This document shows positions 7,602 through 10,261 of a stretch of 10,261 nucleotides of DNA, one piece after another (the first letter of the stretch is position 1; each line of letters begins with the position of its first letter). This DNA comes from Betaproteobacteria bacterium (GTDB lineage: Bacteria; Pseudomonadota; Gammaproteobacteria; Burkholderiales; SG8-39). The DNA lies in assembly GCA_011391295.1 (NCBI GenBank), contig JAABQT010000036.1, forward strand, positions 1 to 10,261, in the 5' to 3' direction. A program made the translations under genes and the position numbers. The notes under the pieces were generated by a model. The model did not search any database and was not told the DNA's origin. It saw only the letters and a program-made list of their open reading frames with translations.

Positions 7602-8813
7602 CTAGGCCAGCGCGTCGTGGGCATCCTTCAGCGCGCCTGCGGCGCGCGCGAGCTCCTGTTGCGTATTCAGGAGGTCCGGGCACAGGCGCAGCAGGTCGCC
7701 GCGCGCGTCGCCGTTGACGCCTCGCCGGGCAAGCCCGGCAACGAGCTCGGCCGCATGCGCGTGCTGCACAGTGACAAAGGCGCCGTGGTCTGCGCGCGCG
7801 CCTTCGGCCGGCACGCCCTGCGCGGCCAGCAACTCGAGCAGCTTCGCCTGCTGCGCGAGCGAGTAGGCGCGCAGGCGCTCGACGCCGATGGCGAGCGTGA
7901 ATTCGAGCCCCGCCAGCGCCTGGTAAGGCGTGAGCACCGGCGGCGTCGACTCCAGCCAGGCGTCGCCCCCCGGGCCGTACTGCGGCGGGTCCGGCCGCCG
8001 GTAGGCGAATGCGTCCTTCTTGGCGAACCAGCCGGTATCGAGCGTGCGCAGCCGCTCGAGATGGTCGGGCCGCACGTAGAGCCAGCACGCGCCCGAGCCG
8101 CCGCGCAGGTACTTGTAGGAGCCGCCCACCGCGAAGTCGGCCTCCAGCGCCGCCAGATCGACCGGCAGCACGCCCGCGTGGTGGTACAGATCGAGCAGCA
8201 CCATCGCGCCGGCGCCATGCGCCGCCCGCACCAGGTCCGGCAAGCCTTGCATCACCTGCGCGGTGCGGAACATCACCGTGGACAGGACGATCAATTGCGC
8301 GCCCTTGCCCGGGCGCAAGGCGGCGATCAAATCCTCGACGTGGAAGCGCCCGTCTGCGCGTGGCGCCACCAGCATCAACGCGACGCGGCCGCGCTCGCGG
8401 TAGGCGCGCAGGATGAAATCGAGCGAATCGAACTCGCCCTCGGTGCTGACCACGCGCAGCGGCGCATCGAGCGCATTGAGCACCGCGCGCAGGCCCTGGC
8501 CGGCGCTGGTCTTGGGGATGATGCTGTCGGCGCGCGGCGCGCCCAGGAGTTTCGCGGTGAGCGCGCGCTGCCGTTCGCGCGCCTCGAGCCACGGACCCCA
8601 GGCGCCGTCCAGGTCGCGGTACCAGGCGTCCATCGCCGCCGCGACGTCCGCGGCGGCGCGATCCAGCGGGCGGCCGAGGGAATGGTTGGCGAGGTAGATC
8701 TCGCGCTTGGAGCGCCCCAACACGCGCGAAAACAGCGGCCAGACCTGCGCGCGCAGCCCCGCCTCGGTGAGCGGCCCGGCGCCGAGCTGCGCGAGCGCCG
8801 CCGCGAAGCTCAT
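7602..8813 (-). CDS. kynU: Kynureninase-family PLP enzyme (class V aminotransferase fold)
   Basis: This 403-residue fold-type I PLP enzyme is expected to cleave kynurenine to anthranilate and alanine. K234 in [12 protein letters not shown] is the Schiff-base lysine, and D208 and H211 in [13 protein letters not shown] match the cofactor-contacting Asp and the His of the kynureninase motif DLAHSAG. The N-terminal IYLANHSLG corresponds to the family's YLDGNSLG, and GWF at about residue 270 matches the conserved GWF. Several other positions differ from characterised bacterial KynU (ANH for DGN, FDSLD for FPTD, STPPV for GTQPI), so it is a divergent member. The ATG at 8813 overlaps the kynA stop as ATGA and has GGAG upstream, so translational coupling with kynA is likely. 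The pairing with kynA is the main support for the name; another class V PLP activity is possible. Confidence 0.8.
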   Translation of the reverse strand: MSFAAALAQLGAGPLTEAGLRAQVWPLFSRVLGRSKREIYLANHSLGRPLDRAAADVAAAMDAWYRDLDGAWGPWLEARERQRALTAKLLGAPRADSIIPKTSAGQGLRAVLNALDAPLRVVSTEGEFDSLDFILRAYRERGRVALMLVAPRADGRFHVEDLIAALRPGKGAQLIVLSTVMFRTAQVMQGLPDLVRAAHGAGAMVLLDLYHHAGVLPVDLAALEADFAVGGSYKYLRGGSGACWLYVRPDHLERLRTLDTGWFAKKDAFAYRRPDPPQYGPGGDAWLESTPPVLTPYQALAGLEFTLAIGVERLRAYSLAQQAKLLELLAAQGVPAEGARADHGAFVTVQHAHAAELVAGLARRGVNGDARGDLLRLCPDLLNTQQELARAAGALKDAHDALA

Positions 8814-9655
8814 TTCGCTCCGATCTCGGTGCGCACGTCGATCAGCTCGGGAAACAGCACTGCTTGCAGCGTCTTGCGCAGGAACGCCACCCCCGCGGTG
8901 CCGCCGGTGCCGCGCTTGAAGCCGATCACGCGCTCCACGGTTTTCACGTGGCGAAAGCGCCAGAGCTGAAAATTCTGCTCCACGTCGACCAGCTTCTCGC
9001 ACATGTCGTAGGCGTCCCAATAGCGCTTGGGGTCCTCGTAGATGGCGCGGAACACCGCAGTCAGTCCGGCATGGCGCTCGTGCGGCGTGGAGAAGTCCCG
9101 CTGCACGCACTCCCCGGGCACCGCCATGCCGCGGCGCGCGAGGTAGCGCAGGAACTCCTCGTACAGGCTCGGCGCCTCGAGCAGGCCCCGCAGCCAGGCG
9201 TGGATCTTCGCGTCGTGGCGGTGCACGTCGAGCATGCGCGCGTTCTTGTTGCCGAGCAGGAACTCGATGGCGCGGAATTGGAACGACTGCAGGCCCGAGG
9301 CCGGCCCGAGCGCATCGCGGAATTCGGCATACTCCGAGGGTGTGAGCGTCTCCAGCACCGCCCACTGCTCGAACAGCTGGCGCTGGATCTGCTTCACGCG
9401 CGCCAGGATCTTGAAGCAGGGGTCGAGCCGGTCGGCGCGCACATGCACGATCGCGGCGCTCAATTCGTGGATCATGAGCTTCATCCACAGCTCCGAGGTC
9501 TGGTGCTGGATGATGAACATCATCTCGTCATGGTGCGCCGGCGCGGATCGCGGCAGCTGCGCCGACAGCAGGCGCTCGAGGCACAGGTAGCCGCCGTAGG
9601 AGGTGTCGGCGGCAAGCTCGGTGATGATGCCAGGGTCGTTGATCGGGTCGGGCAT
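8810..9655 (-). CDS. kynA: Tryptophan 2,3-dioxygenase
   Basis: This 281-residue heme enzyme oxidises L-tryptophan to N-formylkynurenine, the first step of the kynurenine pathway. Active-site residues line up with Xanthomonas TDO at a constant offset of four: distal His51 in [13 protein letters not shown] (His55 there), Arg113 in [11 protein letters not shown] (Arg117) and axial heme ligand His236 in [11 protein letters not shown] (His240). The GTGGTAG loop near residues 249-255 is also typical. The ATG at 9655 has only a weak ribosome site, but the upstream frame carries no TDO sequence and the N-terminus fits the family. It is the first gene of a minus-strand series and shares a 118-bp divergent promoter region with the amidase gene. 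Its stop overlaps the start of the kynureninase-like gene. No formamidase gene (kynB) follows. Confidence 0.97.
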   Translation of the reverse strand: MPDPINDPGIITELAADTSYGGYLCLERLLSAQLPRSAPAHHDEMMFIIQHQTSELWMKLMIHELSAAIVHVRADRLDPCFKILARVKQIQRQLFEQWAVLETLTPSEYAEFRDALGPASGLQSFQFRAIEFLLGNKNARMLDVHRHDAKIHAWLRGLLEAPSLYEEFLRYLARRGMAVPGECVQRDFSTPHERHAGLTAVFRAIYEDPKRYWDAYDMCEKLVDVEQNFQLWRFRHVKTVERVIGFKRGTGGTAGVAFLRKTLQAVLFPELIDVRTEIGAK

Positions 9656-9683
9656 GGCGTGATCCGGGGGCGAAGGTCGGGTC

Positions 9684-9691
9684 ACTATAAT
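9684..9691. promoter_or_regulatory. Overlapping divergent -10 elements between kynA and the amidase gene
   Basis: The plus strand has TATAAT at 9686-9691, a perfect -10 hexamer; the same DNA read on the minus strand gives TATAGT at 9689-9684. The minus-strand element would place the kynA transcription start about 22 bases before its ATG; the plus-strand one would give the amidase gene a leader of about 75 bases. Convincing -35 elements are absent on both sides, which suggests activator dependence if the site is real. An AT-rich perfect hexamer in such GC-rich DNA is the main support. Confidence 0.45.
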
Positions 9692-9719
9692 GCCAATGCA
9701 CCCGCGGACTGCAGCGTGG

Positions 9720-9731
9720 CACCACGTGGTG
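9720..9731. promoter_or_regulatory. 12-bp perfect palindrome in the divergent promoter region
   Basis: CACCACGTGGTG is perfectly self-complementary. It lies about 22 bases downstream of the expected amidase transcription start and upstream of the kynA promoter, so a bound regulator could act on both genes. In Pseudomonas, the Lrp/AsnC-family protein KynR controls kyn genes, but I cannot say this site matches its target. Chance occurrence is possible at this length. Confidence 0.3.
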
Positions 9732-9773
9732 GCGAAAATCTGAGCGCGCCGACGCACTGTCAGGAGAAGAACC

Positions 9774-10261
9774 ATGGAACTCACCGACCTTACGCTCCTG
9801 GAGCAGGCTGAGTTGCTGCGCCGCGCGCAATGCTCGAGCCGCGAGATCGTCGACGCGCACCTCGCGCGCATCGACAAGCTGAACGGCAAGCTGCACGCCT
9901 TTGTCGATGTCTACGCCGCGGAAGCGCGTGCCCTCGCCGACGCCGCCGATGCCGCGCGCAAGGCGCGCCTGCCGCTCGGGCCGCTGCACGGCCTGCCGAT
10001 CGGCCTGAAGGACCTGTGCGACATCGCCGGGCGCGTCGGCACCATCGGCTCGAAGATGTGGGCCGCGCGCGTGGCTGACACCACCTGCGCCACCGTGGAG
10101 CGCCTGCTCGCCGCCGGCATGATCCCGCTTGGCAAGCTGCACATGGTCGAATTCGCGTTCGGCGCCTGGGGTACCAACCCGCTGATGGGTACGCCGTGGA
10201 ATCCGTGGGACATCGCGCGCCAGCGCGTTCCGGGCGGCTCCTCCAGCGGCACCGGGGTGGC
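9774..10261 (+). CDS. Amidase-signature family protein, partial (C-terminal part beyond the right edge)
   Basis: The first 162 residues of an amidase-signature hydrolase (the GatA/AtzF/acetamidase family) are present. Catalytic Lys79 lies in GLPIGLKD, at the same number as Lys79 of GatA, and the Ser-rich loop PGGSSSGTG (residues 153-161) carries the cis-Ser of the Ser-cisSer-Lys triad. The nucleophilic Ser should lie about 20 residues further on, outside the window. The start is well supported: AGGAG at 9762-9766 sits seven bases before the ATG. The frame stays open to the window edge. The gene is divergent from kynA with 118 bp between them. Substrates of this family range from Gln-tRNA subunits to small amides and cannot be read from this part. 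No gatC or gatB is visible, so a stand-alone amidase is more likely than GatA. Confidence 0.92.
   Translation, partial: MELTDLTLLEQAELLRRAQCSSREIVDAHLARIDKLNGKLHAFVDVYAAEARALADAADAARKARLPLGPLHGLPIGLKDLCDIAGRVGTIGSKMWAARVADTTCATVERLLAAGMIPLGKLHMVEFAFGAWGTNPLMGTPWNPWDIARQRVPGGSSSGTGV

Noticed and set aside
6781..8592. A 603-codon minus-strand frame overlapping the kynU-like and aldolase genes
   Set aside because: It lies in a different frame from both real genes, is Arg/Ala-rich and bridges the gap between them; no motif supports it.
6717..8969. A 750-codon open frame on the plus strand across the aldolase and kynU-like genes
   Set aside because: It runs antisense across two well-supported genes and their gap, has low-complexity Arg/Ala/His-rich content and shows no domain. 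It is a by-product of high GC in third codon positions.

Overview
This is a GC-rich, gene-dense window from a Gram-negative bacterium. The long GC-driven shadow frames and the mix of gene families (fused IcmF mutase, kynA/kynU, amidase-signature protein) suggest a betaproteobacterium. That placement is inference, because there is no rRNA or other phylogenetic marker here. I see no mobile element, tRNA, CRISPR array or integration scar. The largest gap between genes is 118 bp.

Layout: seven genes lie head to tail on the minus strand and one partial gene lies on the plus strand at the right edge. In order of transcription (right to left) the minus-strand genes are: tryptophan 2,3-dioxygenase (kynA, start 9655); a divergent kynureninase-family enzyme (start 8813, ATGA overlap with kynA); a class II aldolase/adducin-like protein (start 7526); a membrane histidine-kinase-like protein (start 6718); the fused B12 acyl-CoA mutase IcmF with its own G-protein chaperone (start 5630); a DMSO-reductase-family molybdopterin/[4Fe-4S] oxidoreductase (GTG start 2421, GTGA overlap with icmF); and an SDR oxidoreductase cut by the left edge (start 331). 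The divergent gene at 9774 encodes an amidase-signature enzyme cut by the right edge.

The genes form two catabolic blocks. Block one (kynA, kynU-like, possibly the aldolase) opens the indole ring of tryptophan to N-formylkynurenine and would then cleave the kynurenine side chain. The usual formamidase KynB is not in the window; the divergent amidase is a conceivable but unproven substitute. Block two (icmF, Mo-oxidoreductase, SDR) looks like one transcription unit for rearranging a short branched acyl-CoA coupled to two redox steps. A perfect 20-bp palindrome sits directly in front of icmF and overlaps the kinase stop codon, so it is a strong operator candidate for block two.

Most notable points: the kinase-like protein has Gln (codon 6322-6320) where the phospho-accepting His of the H-box should be, while its ATP-binding motifs are intact; the icmF operator palindrome; the translationally coupled IcmF/Mo-enzyme pair, whose joint substrate is unknown to me; and a kynA-kynU pair without kynB in which the kynureninase is unusual in sequence.
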